From a virus, in IMG/VR virus record IMGVR_UViG_3300050132_000191, positions 1 through 57,665 of that record: 57,665 nucleotides of DNA; one strand, given 5' to 3'. This document shows positions 24,893 to 33,830 of this stretch, piece by piece. The translations under genes were made by a program, and so were the position numbers. Numbering within the stretch: position 1 is the first letter of the stretch; the number at the start of each line of letters is the position of its first letter. The notes below the pieces were generated by a model. The model ran no database searches and had not been told where the DNA came from. It saw nothing but the letters and a program-made list of their open reading frames with translations.

Positions 24893-25200
24893 GGTGTTAC
24901 AAAATAAAGGTGGCTGGTTATACCAAGATTCTCATAAGTTGGGGGCTCGTTCGAAGCATTGTCCGTCTGAGCAATCAGCTGGCCCCCGAAATTCATGTAC
25001 CCGTATGGAGCCAGCAAATCGACGTTAGCAACGAGCGGGAGACCCGCCAATAGGGGAGTGCCGACTAGCGTTGCTATGTCCAGCACCCAAGCACCTACCG
25101 CGCTGCTCCAGCGTACAGTAAGCCTATAGGAGGTCCCTGCCAGCGCAATCGTAAAGGTCTGCGAATCCGGGGTCAACGGGATTTCGAAAGTTGCCATCAT
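24889..25200 (-). CDS. Baseplate plug protein (Pam3 gp18-like, DUF6983)
   Basis: A 103-residue beta-rich protein. The pattern MATFEIPLTPDSQTFTIALAGTSY, W..-VGAWVLDI, and GTPLLAGLPLVANVDLLAPY matches the small plug protein first defined in the cyanophage Pam3 baseplate. It lies between the Dit-like and hub genes, the standard place. Confidence 0.8.
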   Translation of the reverse strand: MMATFEIPLTPDSQTFTIALAGTSYRLTVRWSSAVGAWVLDIATLVGTPLLAGLPLVANVDLLAPYGYMNFGGQLIAQTDNASNEPPTYENLGITSHLYFVTP

Positions 25201-25883
25201 TTCCCCGATCGAGTTGACTGCTGGCCGTTGTCAACTGTCGAAGCGGTAAGCTCCGGTGACGCCTGGTATTTCTTGTCGAGTTGCACTGTCTGAGTTCCCA
25301 CGAGGATCACCTGCTGGCATACCATTTTGATTGGGAGGGAATTAGCCGATTTGTAATCCGATTCTGTGGATAGTGACTTACAGACCATATTCGTATAGAA
25401 ACGCTTGCCTGTATAAATCGAGAACAGGGCGCGAGTCATTTGCAAGTTCAGGAGGCTTGCATAAATAATTTTGATCTGAGCAATACCGTCGCCGTTCAGG
25501 TTACTCTGGACCCCGAGCGCACCTTGCACAATGCTGCCGACATTAGCCAGATTTTTTGCTAACGGTGATATTGCTGCGGCTGCACCGATAAGTTGGTTGA
25601 CAAGCGAGCCGGAGGAAGAAGGGGAATTAGACCACCCCAAATGAAGCGTCACTTCCGCGGGTCGCTTATATGCGTGATCCGCAATCGACGCACCTTGCTC
25701 AACGGGGTGCTCCGTGATCTCTAATGTGTCAACATGGGCTTCCTCAATCACCGCCTGAGCAGTGATATCAGGAAGCGAGGAACCATCCGCCAGTTTAATG
25801 TTCCTGAACCCCCGCTGGGGTTTGATGACAATAGACTGGAGCCCTAGTTGGAGCCCGGCGTTAACGAAACCTGAAAAGTTCAT
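25197..25883 (-). CDS. Dit-like baseplate protein
   Basis: A 228-residue protein following the tape measure gene. The N-terminal segment (PDITAQAVIEEAHVDTLEITEHPVEQGA as a pattern of EEAH...E.P.E.GA) is typical for Dit-like hub proteins of this myovirus group (HPVE..A.I.DH). It likely forms the ring between the tube end and baseplate. Confidence 0.72.
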   Translation of the reverse strand: MNFSGFVNAGLQLGLQSIVIKPQRGFRNIKLADGSSLPDITAQAVIEEAHVDTLEITEHPVEQGASIADHAYKRPAEVTLHLGWSNSPSSSGSLVNQLIGAAAAISPLAKNLANVGSIVQGALGVQSNLNGDGIAQIKIIYASLLNLQMTRALFSIYTGKRFYTNMVCKSLSTESDYKSANSLPIKMVCQQVILVGTQTVQLDKKYQASPELTASTVDNGQQSTRSGK

Positions 25884-27283
25884 TCGACTGCTCCTCTCAG
25901 ATTGCGAACGAGGTCCGCATTCACTCTCGTCTGTTGTTCAGCAACAGATTTTCCTGTGGCATCCGCATTGGAGCCATTGACAGTGATGGTCGTCGTCTGC
26001 GTCATTGCAACGGCGGGACTTCCACCAGCGCCAAGGCGAGCTCCAGTAAGAGAAGCCACATAATTTTGCGTCTCCGCTGGGATTGCTTGCCCTTTGGCGC
26101 CCTTTCCAGTGCGAAGGTACGCATCCATATTCCCCTCGCCCCAATTGTAAGCAGCGAGAGCCTTTCCAGTGTCCCCGTATTTGTGAATCAGGTACTGCAT
26201 CATTTTGGATGCGCCAGCCGAAGATTGCTCCAGGTTGTTCGGATCCGTCACGCCATATTGCTTTGCAGTGGCGTCCATGAAACCGAAATGCCCCTTGGCG
26301 CCCGCGGGGCTGACCATGTGCTTACCGCGGCCTGATTCCTGATTCCACATTTTATCAAGTAGGCCCGTAGGGAGCCCATACTGATTTTCCAAGGTCCCGA
26401 AACCCTGGGATCCTCCGCTCTGGTCCGTTATTTTACCGGAAACAGAACGACCGAGTTTTGGGCGAGCAACAATGGGGCTCCCAGTATTCGCCCAACGACG
26501 AGCGAGTTCCGCGGATTCATTTTTCTGCGCCTGCGGGTCATTTGGATTCAGATCCGTCTGCATCATATCAAGGAGGTTGCTTAACCCCTGGCTAATAACT
26601 TTGAAGACAGGAGCGAATTTCATCAGCAAAGATTGACCAAGGAGGGACAATTTGCTTTCCAGTACATCCATCGACGTCGCATATTCCAACATCGTTTTTT
26701 TCGCGGCATCCGGATCAACGCCTGAGTTCTTATACATATCAAGCATTGTTTGGCGTGCAGCATTAAATTCATTTTGGTGGGTTGTCATTTGCAGATAGTC
26801 GTCGGGGGTTATGCCGAACAGTCCTGCATATTGTGTTCCCACATACACAGGGAGTTTGCTAAGAGCAGCGACATAATCTTTCATCACATCACTAGTGTCA
26901 CGCCCTGTAACCTTTACCCCGAAGCTTTCAATCAAGCCTTGCAATCCAGGGTTCAAGCGCATCGCCTGCGCCATACCGTGGATAGAGCTTGCCATACTGT
27001 CGCCAGTGATGCCAATCTGCTTCCCAGCAAATTCCATCGCTTTCAAGTTCTTGACAGTTGAATCAGATAACTCGGATTGGAAATAGATTTTCCGCATTGA
27101 ATATGCGAATGCAGCGGAAGCAGCTTCGACGCTCGCCACGACCCCAGCCACAGCAACGCCAACGCCCAGCACCTTCTTGCCTGTCGCGCTGAGGGTGTTC
27201 TCAAACTTGCGAAGGGAAATGGCGTCGGTCTGAAAGCCAATTGAAACGAGGTATTCCTGAAGGACTTCTGCGGTGCCAGCCAT
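25880..27283 (-). CDS. Tape measure protein with lytic transglycosylase domain
   Basis: A 467-residue protein. The N-terminal two thirds are helical with a hydrophobic segment (VLGVGVAVAGVVASVEAASAAFAY), as in tape measures; the C-terminal part (about 290-420) is an SLT domain with catalytic Glu in WNQESGRG, then AKGHFGFM and AAYNWGEGN. It is short for a tape measure, so the tail should be short too. It is preceded by two tail-chaperone-like genes. Confidence 0.85.
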   Translation of the reverse strand: MAGTAEVLQEYLVSIGFQTDAISLRKFENTLSATGKKVLGVGVAVAGVVASVEAASAAFAYSMRKIYFQSELSDSTVKNLKAMEFAGKQIGITGDSMASSIHGMAQAMRLNPGLQGLIESFGVKVTGRDTSDVMKDYVAALSKLPVYVGTQYAGLFGITPDDYLQMTTHQNEFNAARQTMLDMYKNSGVDPDAAKKTMLEYATSMDVLESKLSLLGQSLLMKFAPVFKVISQGLSNLLDMMQTDLNPNDPQAQKNESAELARRWANTGSPIVARPKLGRSVSGKITDQSGGSQGFGTLENQYGLPTGLLDKMWNQESGRGKHMVSPAGAKGHFGFMDATAKQYGVTDPNNLEQSSAGASKMMQYLIHKYGDTGKALAAYNWGEGNMDAYLRTGKGAKGQAIPAETQNYVASLTGARLGAGGSPAVAMTQTTTITVNGSNADATGKSVAEQQTRVNADLVRNLRGAVE

Positions 27284-27284
27284 G

Positions 27285-27437
27285 TTATTTCAGCCTTTTT
27301 CTGTTCTCGGTTTCAACATCCATAGCCTCGTTCATCTTCGCAATGTCCAACAACCCTAAGGCACCGTTGCGGAGGGATTCATATTTGCAAAGCCCCCTCA
27401 GCACTGGCCGCAGTAGCCAGTCTTCCTGGCCTGCCAT
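27285..27437 (-). CDS. Small DUF6889-type tail assembly protein
   Basis: A 50-residue protein, start MAGQEDWLLRPVLRG, followed by CKYESL, LGLLDIAKMNEAMDVE and a basic end. This is the pattern of the short DUF6889 protein that sits between the tail assembly chaperone and the tape measure in this kind of phage. It starts 12 nt after the chaperone stop and ends 2 nt before the tape measure start. Confidence 0.8.
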   Translation of the reverse strand: MAGQEDWLLRPVLRGLCKYESLRNGALGLLDIAKMNEAMDVETENRKRLK

Positions 27438-27448
27438 TGTGACTAAAG

Positions 27449-27859
27449 CTACGCCTCCGCCCCCGGCACCTTCGCTAGATTGCCAAGGGCGGTACGAAAA
27501 AAATCGCCCAGGTTCTCCTCGATAACTGCAATCGCAAGTTGAAGCATATCCATCATTGGGATGTCGTCAAACATCAAACACCCGTCCGGGGCCTGGATCT
27601 TGGCGAACTTCCCGCTCTCCTGGCGCCGCTGCACCACGGACAGGCACTTGTGGATCACGAACTCCGTGTCAGCGTCGCTGATGTGGGAAAAGATAAGGAC
27701 AGTCAGAATCCCCTTATCTTTGTCCGCGTTCTCAGTAGCCACAAGGCCCTCCACCAATGGGAGCGCTGGGCCCATCTTTCGTGCGATGTGCAATTGGCTG
27801 AAAGCGTCAAGGCGCGTGGCGCCCGTGGTGTAAGCGTGCCCGGAAAGATCGAGTTCCAT
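27449..27859 (-). CDS. Tail assembly chaperone
   Basis: A 136-residue protein in the usual chaperone place between tube and tape measure. The start MELDLSGHAYTTGATRLDAF-type pattern and the core helix (MLQLAIAVIEENLGDFF) are typical. It overlaps the tube stop by 1 nt. No convincing frameshift site into the next gene was found; the second protein has its own ATG. Confidence 0.72.
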   Translation of the reverse strand: MELDLSGHAYTTGATRLDAFSQLHIARKMGPALPLVEGLVATENADKDKGILTVLIFSHISDADTEFVIHKCLSVVQRRQESGKFAKIQAPDGCLMFDDIPMMDMLQLAIAVIEENLGDFFRTALGNLAKVPGAEA

Positions 27860-28302
27860 TATGTCGTACTGCCCAGAGCACGGTCAATGATGCCCGCGTT
27901 GAACACCCATTCATTCGTCCCGCCTTCTTTGGCGTAAGCAATCTTCGGAGCCCGCTTGAATGCGACAAGCTGGCAAGTGATTGCGTCCTGCGTTGCGGTG
28001 TTGCCAATTGAAATGGTGTTCTGCCCGTGGTTGCTGCCAGCAGCAGTCTGGAAGCTGTACATCTGCATCAGCTTCTGATTCACCGGGGAAGTCTTCAGCA
28101 AGCGCACCGTCACAGTGCCGCTCTTGTTCGCGTGCAAGCTGTGCATTGGCGTTCCGTCTGCGCCAATCGCCATGCTGCCAATATCTTCGGATGGTTCAAT
28201 ATCAATACCTTCCTCAGCAGCCCCAGCACCTTGGCCCAGATTGATTGCACCGCCAGGGCCCACAATGGAGGCCTGCGTATCGAGAAATGAATAAGTCGCC
28301 AT
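27859..28302 (-). CDS. Tail tube protein, DUF3277
   Basis: A 147-residue protein: TYSFLDTQASIVGPGG at the N-terminus and HANKSGTVTVRLLKTSPVNQ in the centre are the DUF3277 pattern. In these phages it forms the inner tail tube. It lies directly downstream of the sheath gene. Confidence 0.87.
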   Translation of the reverse strand: MATYSFLDTQASIVGPGGAINLGQGAGAAEEGIDIEPSEDIGSMAIGADGTPMHSLHANKSGTVTVRLLKTSPVNQKLMQMYSFQTAAGSNHGQNTISIGNTATQDAITCQLVAFKRAPKIAYAKEGGTNEWVFNAGIIDRALGSTT

Positions 28303-28311
28303 GAATACTCC

Positions 28312-29799
28312 TTATCTGTTTACGTTAATAATTACATCTACGGAATGGATTGCCCCAGCAAGCTTCGCCGCAATCTGAATCGGAACAGACTTACGAGCAG
28401 CACGATCCGCTGGATTTTGCTGTGCAATGGGCGGAGCGAAGACGTAGAAGCCTTTCGGTAGAAAATCATTCTGTTGTAATGCACCGAATCCGCCGGCTTG
28501 CCACACGCCCGGCGCCAGTAAGCCGTTGCGACCTGCGCGGGAGCATTCCGCTTCAATTGTTGTAACGATGAGCTGGTTCCCTTGATCCGTCTGCGGGATT
28601 TTGGTTGTCGTGGTGTAGAGCAGGTTGTAAACTGAAGTCTGAATACTCAGCGCGAGCCAATCTGTACCCGTAATGACGTCAAGGAAGTCCCCGCTGGATA
28701 CGACGCCGGGTTCAATGATTGCGGTTGAATTGTTGTACGCGACAAATACATTGCAGCCTTTAGCTTCGAGCGCCGTGATTTGCGATACGTTCAACGTCTC
28801 CGCTGCAATCCCGGGCTCTTGCTTATACATCAGGGTGATGACCGTGTTGTTCCCGTTGTAATCCGTGGTCAGGATACGCCCGAGCAGACTGCACACCGCG
28901 TAAGCGTTGGAGCTGGAATACTGCACGACGGTCCGCTTGTAAGCGAGCTGGCGGAGTTGGTAGGCGATGTCCGTCGTACTGACTGCGGAAATGGTGCCTG
29001 CCGCTTGCGTGCTGACGCCATAAACATGCTTGGAAGTTGCCCCTTCAATGTACGGAGCAATCGCAAGGTGATCCGCATCCGCTGCCCCGAGTACAGTGAG
29101 CCCGTACCAGTTCTGTCCGTAGTTCTGGTCAAACAGTGTTACCGCTGCCAGTGCAGTTTCAGCAACCACCCCGTTCGCAGCGTATGCACCGCTGGAGGTA
29201 CTGAGCCCGCCCAACATCGCGGAAATATCAACCCCGGAAGCGGGCGCAGTCAAGAAGCTGACCGTGGAAGAAGCGCCCGAAGTGGTTGACGTGAACTCGA
29301 AGCGGTTGTAAGTTGCATTCCAGACGCAAGTGGCGGACCCCGCAAGCGCGGTTTGGATAACGGAAGCAACGCCGTTCAGATTTGTCTGCAGATGGAAGTC
29401 CAGTGAAGCCAGCGTTTTAAGAACCCCGTCCACAGTAACCTTGAAAGCACCCGTGGTGATCGCTGTCCAGGTCGCCAGAAGCTGTTGGGCTGCGGATAGC
29501 GTGGCGCCAAGTAACTTGCCATAAGTGTCCGTCTTTGCCCAACGTCCAATCTGCAAAGACACGGGTTGCGGCGCTTGTTGGAACCAAAGATTGGCGGCGT
29601 AGTATTCCGACGCCGTGGTGCCGAAGTCGGCAGCAACCCCATCCAGGCCGGTATAACTACGGAAACGCTCGACTGTGTCAATAACACCCCCGGTCGAGCC
29701 CAGAATCAAGAGCGTTGAAATGTTCTGCATCTGCGCCGCAAGCGGGGACAGGTTAACTTGGACATTTACCAGGCGATTTATCGCTAGCGCGTTTGTCAT
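28312..29799 (-). CDS. Tail sheath-like protein, DUF3383
   Basis: A 495-residue protein. The N-terminus (VNVQVNLSPLAAQMQNISTLLILG) and the central YSSSNAYAVCSLLGR and TLMYKQEPGIAAE segments match DUF3383, the sheath of AP22-like and related myophages. A variable domain is inserted around residues 120-210. With baseplate J it identifies a contractile tail. Confidence 0.88.
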   Translation of the reverse strand: MTNALAINRLVNVQVNLSPLAAQMQNISTLLILGSTGGVIDTVERFRSYTGLDGVAADFGTTASEYYAANLWFQQAPQPVSLQIGRWAKTDTYGKLLGATLSAAQQLLATWTAITTGAFKVTVDGVLKTLASLDFHLQTNLNGVASVIQTALAGSATCVWNATYNRFEFTSTTSGASSTVSFLTAPASGVDISAMLGGLSTSSGAYAANGVVAETALAAVTLFDQNYGQNWYGLTVLGAADADHLAIAPYIEGATSKHVYGVSTQAAGTISAVSTTDIAYQLRQLAYKRTVVQYSSSNAYAVCSLLGRILTTDYNGNNTVITLMYKQEPGIAAETLNVSQITALEAKGCNVFVAYNNSTAIIEPGVVSSGDFLDVITGTDWLALSIQTSVYNLLYTTTTKIPQTDQGNQLIVTTIEAECSRAGRNGLLAPGVWQAGGFGALQQNDFLPKGFYVFAPPIAQQNPADRAARKSVPIQIAAKLAGAIHSVDVIINVNR

Positions 29800-29808
29800 G
29801 AATTACTC

Positions 29809-30390
29809 CTAGATGACTGTAATCGTTTCCACATAATGAACATTATCCAGTTCTATACCCGAGCTCAGTATATTCCGGACTGCGTAATCACTCACAAGTT
29901 GCCGCCGGATACTGAACGTGAATGTCGCACCCGGATACCACTTGTCTTTCACCTGTTCCGGGCTAGTCATGATATCACCGCTCTCAACTAACCCCATATT
30001 ATTCAATGACAGAATTTCCCGATTCTGTGCAACTTGCATCCCTTCCCGCAATCGCCTAGCATACGCATTTCGATTTGGGCCATAGAATGTAGCAGCAAGG
30101 AATAGAACCTCATGCCTGCGCGTCTGATTATAGCCCGGATCTGACGCGTTATGGACTTCCGCCGCATAGGTATCTGTCAACCTCCTAATGATACCGAAAG
30201 CCAACCAGTTCACATTCTCTGCGGGGATATTGGCTGGCTCCGGTTGCCAGCGCGGGCGCACATTCGCATTATCAATTCCACTTATCCCGACGACCCAATC
30301 GTGCAGGAAGTCCGTCAGCGCGTCATCTTCGAGCTGAGAGGGGGAAGGGGCGGGGGCAAGATAACCCCCGGTGGCGCTGGAGTTGGGCAT
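29809..30390 (-). CDS. Neck/tail terminator protein, gp12-like
   Basis: A 193-residue protein; TAATG overlap with the preceding gene. The pattern NVRPRWQPEPANIP, N-W-AFGI and RRHEVLFLAATFYGPN fits the phage neck terminator family (LIC_12616/gp12-like). Located just before the sheath gene, as expected for the protein that caps the tail. Confidence 0.8.
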   Translation of the reverse strand: MPNSSATGGYLAPAPSPSQLEDDALTDFLHDWVVGISGIDNANVRPRWQPEPANIPAENVNWLAFGIIRRLTDTYAAEVHNASDPGYNQTRRHEVLFLAATFYGPNRNAYARRLREGMQVAQNREILSLNNMGLVESGDIMTSPEQVKDKWYPGATFTFSIRRQLVSDYAVRNILSSGIELDNVHYVETITVI

Positions 30391-30629
30391 TAACTCAGAC
30401 TCCAGCTATAGGAACCGCCCTGCCCTGTTTTACCCGCATAAACTTTGAAGCCTTCTACTGTACCGTTCACAACATTATTGGCGGACACTTTAGAGCAAAC
30501 AAGATCCGCACCAGCTTCGGACAGTCCACCGGAAATCAACGCTTTTTTCAATTCAGCTTTTCCAAAGGAATTACCACTTGACACAGCATCTCTCGTCCGC
30601 CCTAAATGCACGTGAATATGAGTTGCCAT
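30390..30629 (-). CDS. Small HIH-leader protein 1
   Basis: A 79-residue protein starting MATHIHVHLGRTRDA. The same leader type opens three other genes nearby (31413, 32187, 32885). The rest is a small helical and beta part (GKAELKKALISGGLSEAGADLV, KVYAGKTGQGGSYSW). Function unknown; the position among head-completion genes suggests a virion or assembly role. Confidence 0.65.
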   Translation of the reverse strand: MATHIHVHLGRTRDAVSSGNSFGKAELKKALISGGLSEAGADLVCSKVSANNVVNGTVEGFKVYAGKTGQGGSYSWSLS

Positions 30630-30631
30630 GA

Positions 30632-30961
30632 TCACCACTCCCGCACAGTAAACACATCCGCCGCAGTGCCCAGAACGCTAATCGCGCCCACACCGACCGG
30701 GAATCCCAGCGGAGGGAAGGTTGCCCCGGGCGCTATTGCAAAGCTCCCAGCGCCTACCGTTGCTGTGCCCAGTTCATTCACGTACATCGGATTCACGCCT
30801 CTGTTCTGCATGATCCAACCGCTGCGAAACGTGTTTGCGTCGAGAAGAACCTGCGCCACCGCAGTTGTTGCAATGGTTCCACTGTGGTCAACTACCGCTT
30901 CCTGCGTTCGGAAAATGACGGTCTGTTGCACGCCAAGTGAATCAACGATTTTGAGTAGCAT
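30632..30961 (-). CDS. Hypothetical structural protein in the neck region
   Basis: A 109-residue, beta-rich protein with SGWIMQNRGVNPMYVNELGTA and a C-terminal GTAADVFTVREW. This end is common among small virion proteins. Probably a head-tail or decoration component; not assigned to a named family. Confidence 0.6.
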   Translation of the reverse strand: MLLKIVDSLGVQQTVIFRTQEAVVDHSGTIATTAVAQVLLDANTFRSGWIMQNRGVNPMYVNELGTATVGAGSFAIAPGATFPPLGFPVGVGAISVLGTAADVFTVREW

Positions 30962-30963
30962 GG

Positions 30964-31413
30964 CTATCCTTGGAAAATAGAATAAGTTGAATTCGCTGCG
31001 ACGTTGAAAGCGAGCTGAGGTATCAAACCTGATTGCAACGCATTGTCCGTCTTGTTCATACTGCTACATTCAGCCTGGAAAAACCCAGCGCCGAAATGTG
31101 GATAAAGATCTACGTGCTTGACAAGGAAATTAGATCCGCGCCATACCACAATATCAGGCTGAGAATCTGTCGTTTCACCTCTCAGCGCAAACCTGCAAAC
31201 GACCGTGATAGAACGACTCATTGTTTGATAGTCTTCCTTACGGTCCAAGTCGCTAGGACTGTTCGCAGTGACCACCCCTATCACGGGTGAAAACGTCTGC
31301 TCCGTCGGTACGCTGCGCCCGTGCGAATCAATCACATCCGTCCGACGGCGCACAGCAAAGCTATCCGCGAAATCCGGATCGGTTAGGATTTGGGTGACGT
31401 CGAGGAGGGGCAT
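30964..31413 (-). CDS. Head-tail adaptor/neck protein
   Basis: A 149-residue protein: DPDFADSFAVRRRTDVIDSHGR, then FSPVIGVVTANSPSDLDR and the final HFGAGFFQAECS fit the small neck proteins of this phage group. It overlaps the upstream HIH-leader gene by 1 nt. Confidence 0.65.
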   Translation of the reverse strand: MPLLDVTQILTDPDFADSFAVRRRTDVIDSHGRSVPTEQTFSPVIGVVTANSPSDLDRKEDYQTMSRSITVVCRFALRGETTDSQPDIVVWRGSNFLVKHVDLYPHFGAGFFQAECSSMNKTDNALQSGLIPQLAFNVAANSTYSIFQG

Positions 31414-31631
31414 TAAATTCTATCCAAGATCCCGCTGGCCTGGCGAAATGGTGCTGCGGCTTTATCAATGTTGGCCGCTTTCGTAGGGCTGTCCGTTTCC
31501 GCTTCCATGCAAGCCCGCATCCCTGCGGAAGCGGCTTCCTTTGCGCGGCGGATGTTTTCACGGAACTCCCGATCAGTTTGATTGCCGTCTTTTACTTTCT
31601 TCGAGCCCAGCTGAATGTGCAGTGTTGTCAT
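31413..31631 (-). CDS. Small HIH-leader protein 2
   Basis: A 72-residue protein with leader MTTLHIQLGSKKVKDG, a shortened form of the HIH leader, followed by a charged helix with three cys/met-rich turns (RRAKEAASAGMRACMEAE). Overlaps the neck gene downstream. Function unknown. Confidence 0.6.
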   Translation of the reverse strand: MTTLHIQLGSKKVKDGNQTDREFRENIRRAKEAASAGMRACMEAETDSPTKAANIDKAAAPFRQASGILDRI

Positions 31632-32186
31632 TTATTTCTTCCTAATCACGAAATTTATTGAATTGCGAAGCTGCCCCGTCTGCACCAAAGGCTTGGCAAG
31701 GTCCATGCCCGGAGCATTACCTTCTGCACGCGACGCAAGCTCGGCCTTAGCGCCCTTTACCGCCTTGCCGCTCCGTATGCGAGCGCGAAGTGTGCTGTCG
31801 GCAAGCGGGGGCGCTATGCCGGCGTTGATCACTGAGCGGATCGAGGACTGAGCAATCATTCCCGCCTTGGTCAATGCTGCGCCAATTTCACCGTCGTTTG
31901 CGTGCAAGCAATTCTGAGCCGCCTTTTTGAACTGGATTACAATCCCGGGCTTCGCATTTTGAATTCCAGGCACCATGAAAGGTCGGGCGGGAATGTTTGC
32001 AGCAGGCGAGCCTCTATCATGAATAAAGGCCATGGTGGCGTTGTTCATTAGTTGTTTGTCTTCAACGTCCTTGCGAGGAGCTTCTTCCTGTGGCACGCCC
32101 ACCAGCACGTCGCTCTTCGATAGCTTTGCAAACGAAGTCTTCAACTTCGGAAGCTTGTCGAGAACGAGGCGAGCGGGGTTTTTCAT
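31632..32186 (-). CDS. Tail completion/HK97 gp10-like protein
   Basis: A 184-residue protein. DVLVGVP, MNNATMAFIHDRGSPAANIPARPFMVPG and the C-terminal PLVQTGQLRNSINFVI match the phage virion morphogenesis family (HK97 gp10-like) that completes the head-tail joint. Downstream of the second leader protein gene. Confidence 0.78.
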   Translation of the reverse strand: MKNPARLVLDKLPKLKTSFAKLSKSDVLVGVPQEEAPRKDVEDKQLMNNATMAFIHDRGSPAANIPARPFMVPGIQNAKPGIVIQFKKAAQNCLHANDGEIGAALTKAGMIAQSSIRSVINAGIAPPLADSTLRARIRSGKAVKGAKAELASRAEGNAPGMDLAKPLVQTGQLRNSINFVIRKK

Positions 32187-32408
32187 TTAGCGTTCCGCTT
32201 TGATATTTCGAATAGCTACGTTTAAAGAACCCTGTGCTTTGGCAATAAGGCTCTGCGCATCATCCACCATACGTTCAGCGGCCCCTTTGCTCAAAGGGTT
32301 CAGCTTGTTGTAAATTTGATCAAGCTCGCGAATAGCAGATTCCAGTTTTTCAATAGTTGGGTCTGCATCCCGTGTCTTACCCGCGTGAATGTAAATGTGT
32401 GTTGTCAT
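32187..32408 (-). CDS. Small HIH-leader protein 3
   Basis: A 73-residue protein, leader MTTHIYIHAGKTRDA, followed by a heptad-like charged helix (TIEKLESAIRELDQIYNKL). AAGGA lies 7 nt before the ATG. Only the leader is shared with leader proteins 1, 2 and 4. Confidence 0.65.
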   Translation of the reverse strand: MTTHIYIHAGKTRDADPTIEKLESAIRELDQIYNKLNPLSKGAAERMVDDAQSLIAKAQGSLNVAIRNIKAER

Positions 32409-32417
32409 TGCAAATCC

Positions 32418-32882
32418 TTAGAAGTTACTAAAACCAGGCGTCGTCAAAGGACCGGGCCACCCCTGTCCGCCGTTGCTCGGAACTGCACCGATGCCAATTT
32501 GAATGCCACCAGCGCCAAACATCTTCGCCATGCGAATAAATCGCGTGCCATAAACTGTCAAATTCCAGTCACCAGCGCCTTCAACTGTGCCGGATCCAAC
32601 GTCATATCCTACAGACACTTTATCCACGGATTTGGAAGCAATGGGCCCGACTTGTTGACCGGGAATACCACCATTAGCGGATTCGGCCTGCGCCCGTGCT
32701 TCAATAGCCACATTGTGAGCAGCGTAAAGCTCCGCTCCGATGTCGATCTGCCTGCCCCAGCGTTGCGTATTCAGAAAGCTGTACGCGGTGTTCAACCAAA
32801 ATTGAACCTGCGAAGTGGTGAACTGCGTGCTGGACGCAAACTCAGGGAAGTCTGCGCGGAACTGTTGGACGGAGATGGTCAT
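32418..32882 (-). CDS. DUF4054 head-tail adaptor
   Basis: A 154-residue protein with the DUF4054 pattern: FRADFPEFASSTQFTTSQVQ, W.NTAYSFLN and a conserved WNLTVYGTRFIRMAKM near the end. Family members are head-completion adaptors located after the capsid gene. Confidence 0.82.
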   Translation of the reverse strand: MTISVQQFRADFPEFASSTQFTTSQVQFWLNTAYSFLNTQRWGRQIDIGAELYAAHNVAIEARAQAESANGGIPGQQVGPIASKSVDKVSVGYDVGSGTVEGAGDWNLTVYGTRFIRMAKMFGAGGIQIGIGAVPSNGGQGWPGPLTTPGFSNF

Positions 32883-32884
32883 AA

Positions 32885-33610
32885 CTAGCGGATCTGAAAG
32901 GCGTACTTGCGAGCAGCGTCAATTAAGTTTTCCAGCTTTTCGCATTTGTCCATCCCGTCCGCGTCGAGTTGGTTGCTCAGGGATTCGCACTTGCGTGCAG
33001 CGTCTGTCAACACCGAATTGATTTCACCGACCTTGGTTTTGAATTGCGATTCGGTCAACGCTGCATCCTTCGTCCCTTTCAACTCCTCTTTCAAGCGGTT
33101 GATTTTCTCCATCACCTCGGTCGGGATGCGCTTGTTGGCGTTCGTGTGACCGAGCCCAACCGCTTCCGCATTTTTCAATTCAAACTGAACGTCGCTCCTG
33201 CTGCGTGCGTCTTTGGTGTCCGGGCGCACTGGTTCGCGGCGTTCTGCTTTCAAATCAGTAAGCTCGCGTCTGAGTTGCATCAACTTCTGCCCTGACGCAG
33301 TTTTCATTTCCTGCACGCACGCTTGAATTTTGCGGTCCAGTTCTACAGCGCCACCGGAGGTATTTGCGTCTTTGGAATTGCCAAGCGCCTTGCTTGCCTC
33401 TTCCTTCGTGGTGTGAATTTGGGATTCAGGGATGCTGATTGTTGAGTTCCCGACTTTGACGTCGTATCTCCCAGGCTGACCCTTTTCGGGGCCTATAACA
33501 GTCGCAGCCATTGCGACATTGCGGTGGCTGGTGAATACAGTTGCTCCCGATTGGAAGGACGCATCCCGCGCCGTACTCCCATCCAGCCAAATATGCACAG
33601 TCTTTCTCAT
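32885..33610 (-). CDS. HIH-leader protein 4 with coiled-coil body
   Basis: A 241-residue protein from ATG 33610 (ATGA overlap with the preceding stop), leader MRKTVHIWLDGSTARDA. An N-terminal beta domain (VIGPEKGQPGRYDVKVG) resembles short SH3-like folds; the rest is mainly charged helices with low sequence complexity, probably coiled coil. Longest of the four leader proteins. Function unknown. Confidence 0.62.
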   Translation of the reverse strand: MRKTVHIWLDGSTARDASFQSGATVFTSHRNVAMAATVIGPEKGQPGRYDVKVGNSTISIPESQIHTTKEEASKALGNSKDANTSGGAVELDRKIQACVQEMKTASGQKLMQLRRELTDLKAERREPVRPDTKDARSRSDVQFELKNAEAVGLGHTNANKRIPTEVMEKINRLKEELKGTKDAALTESQFKTKVGEINSVLTDAARKCESLSNQLDADGMDKCEKLENLIDAARKYAFQIR

Positions 33611-33780
33611 GATTGTTCTCCTCCTGCGTTTTTCCAATACTTGCGATTTTGCTCGTTGAGCGTTGCAAGTGTAACTGATTCAGGAAGGACACTGACAGCG
33701 ATAGGGACGTACTGATCGTCGACTGTGAGTGGCGCTGGGGTTTCGGTCTCTTCGTTAGAAGAACTTTGTTCGTTTGGCAT
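33607..33780 (-). CDS. Hypothetical small protein
   Basis: A 57-residue protein, MPNEQSSSNEETETPAPLTV at the start, an acidic flexible first half and a short second half (SVTLATLNEQNRKYWKN). It ends with an ATGA overlap on the next gene, which supports it, but the upstream ribosome site is weak. Confidence 0.5.
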   Translation of the reverse strand: MPNEQSSSNEETETPAPLTVDDQYVPIAVSVLPESVTLATLNEQNRKYWKNAGGEQS

Positions 33781-33830
33781 TAGGAGGGTTCCTGGAAAAG
33801 GCTTGCTGAATGGGCATTGCAGACCGGGGG

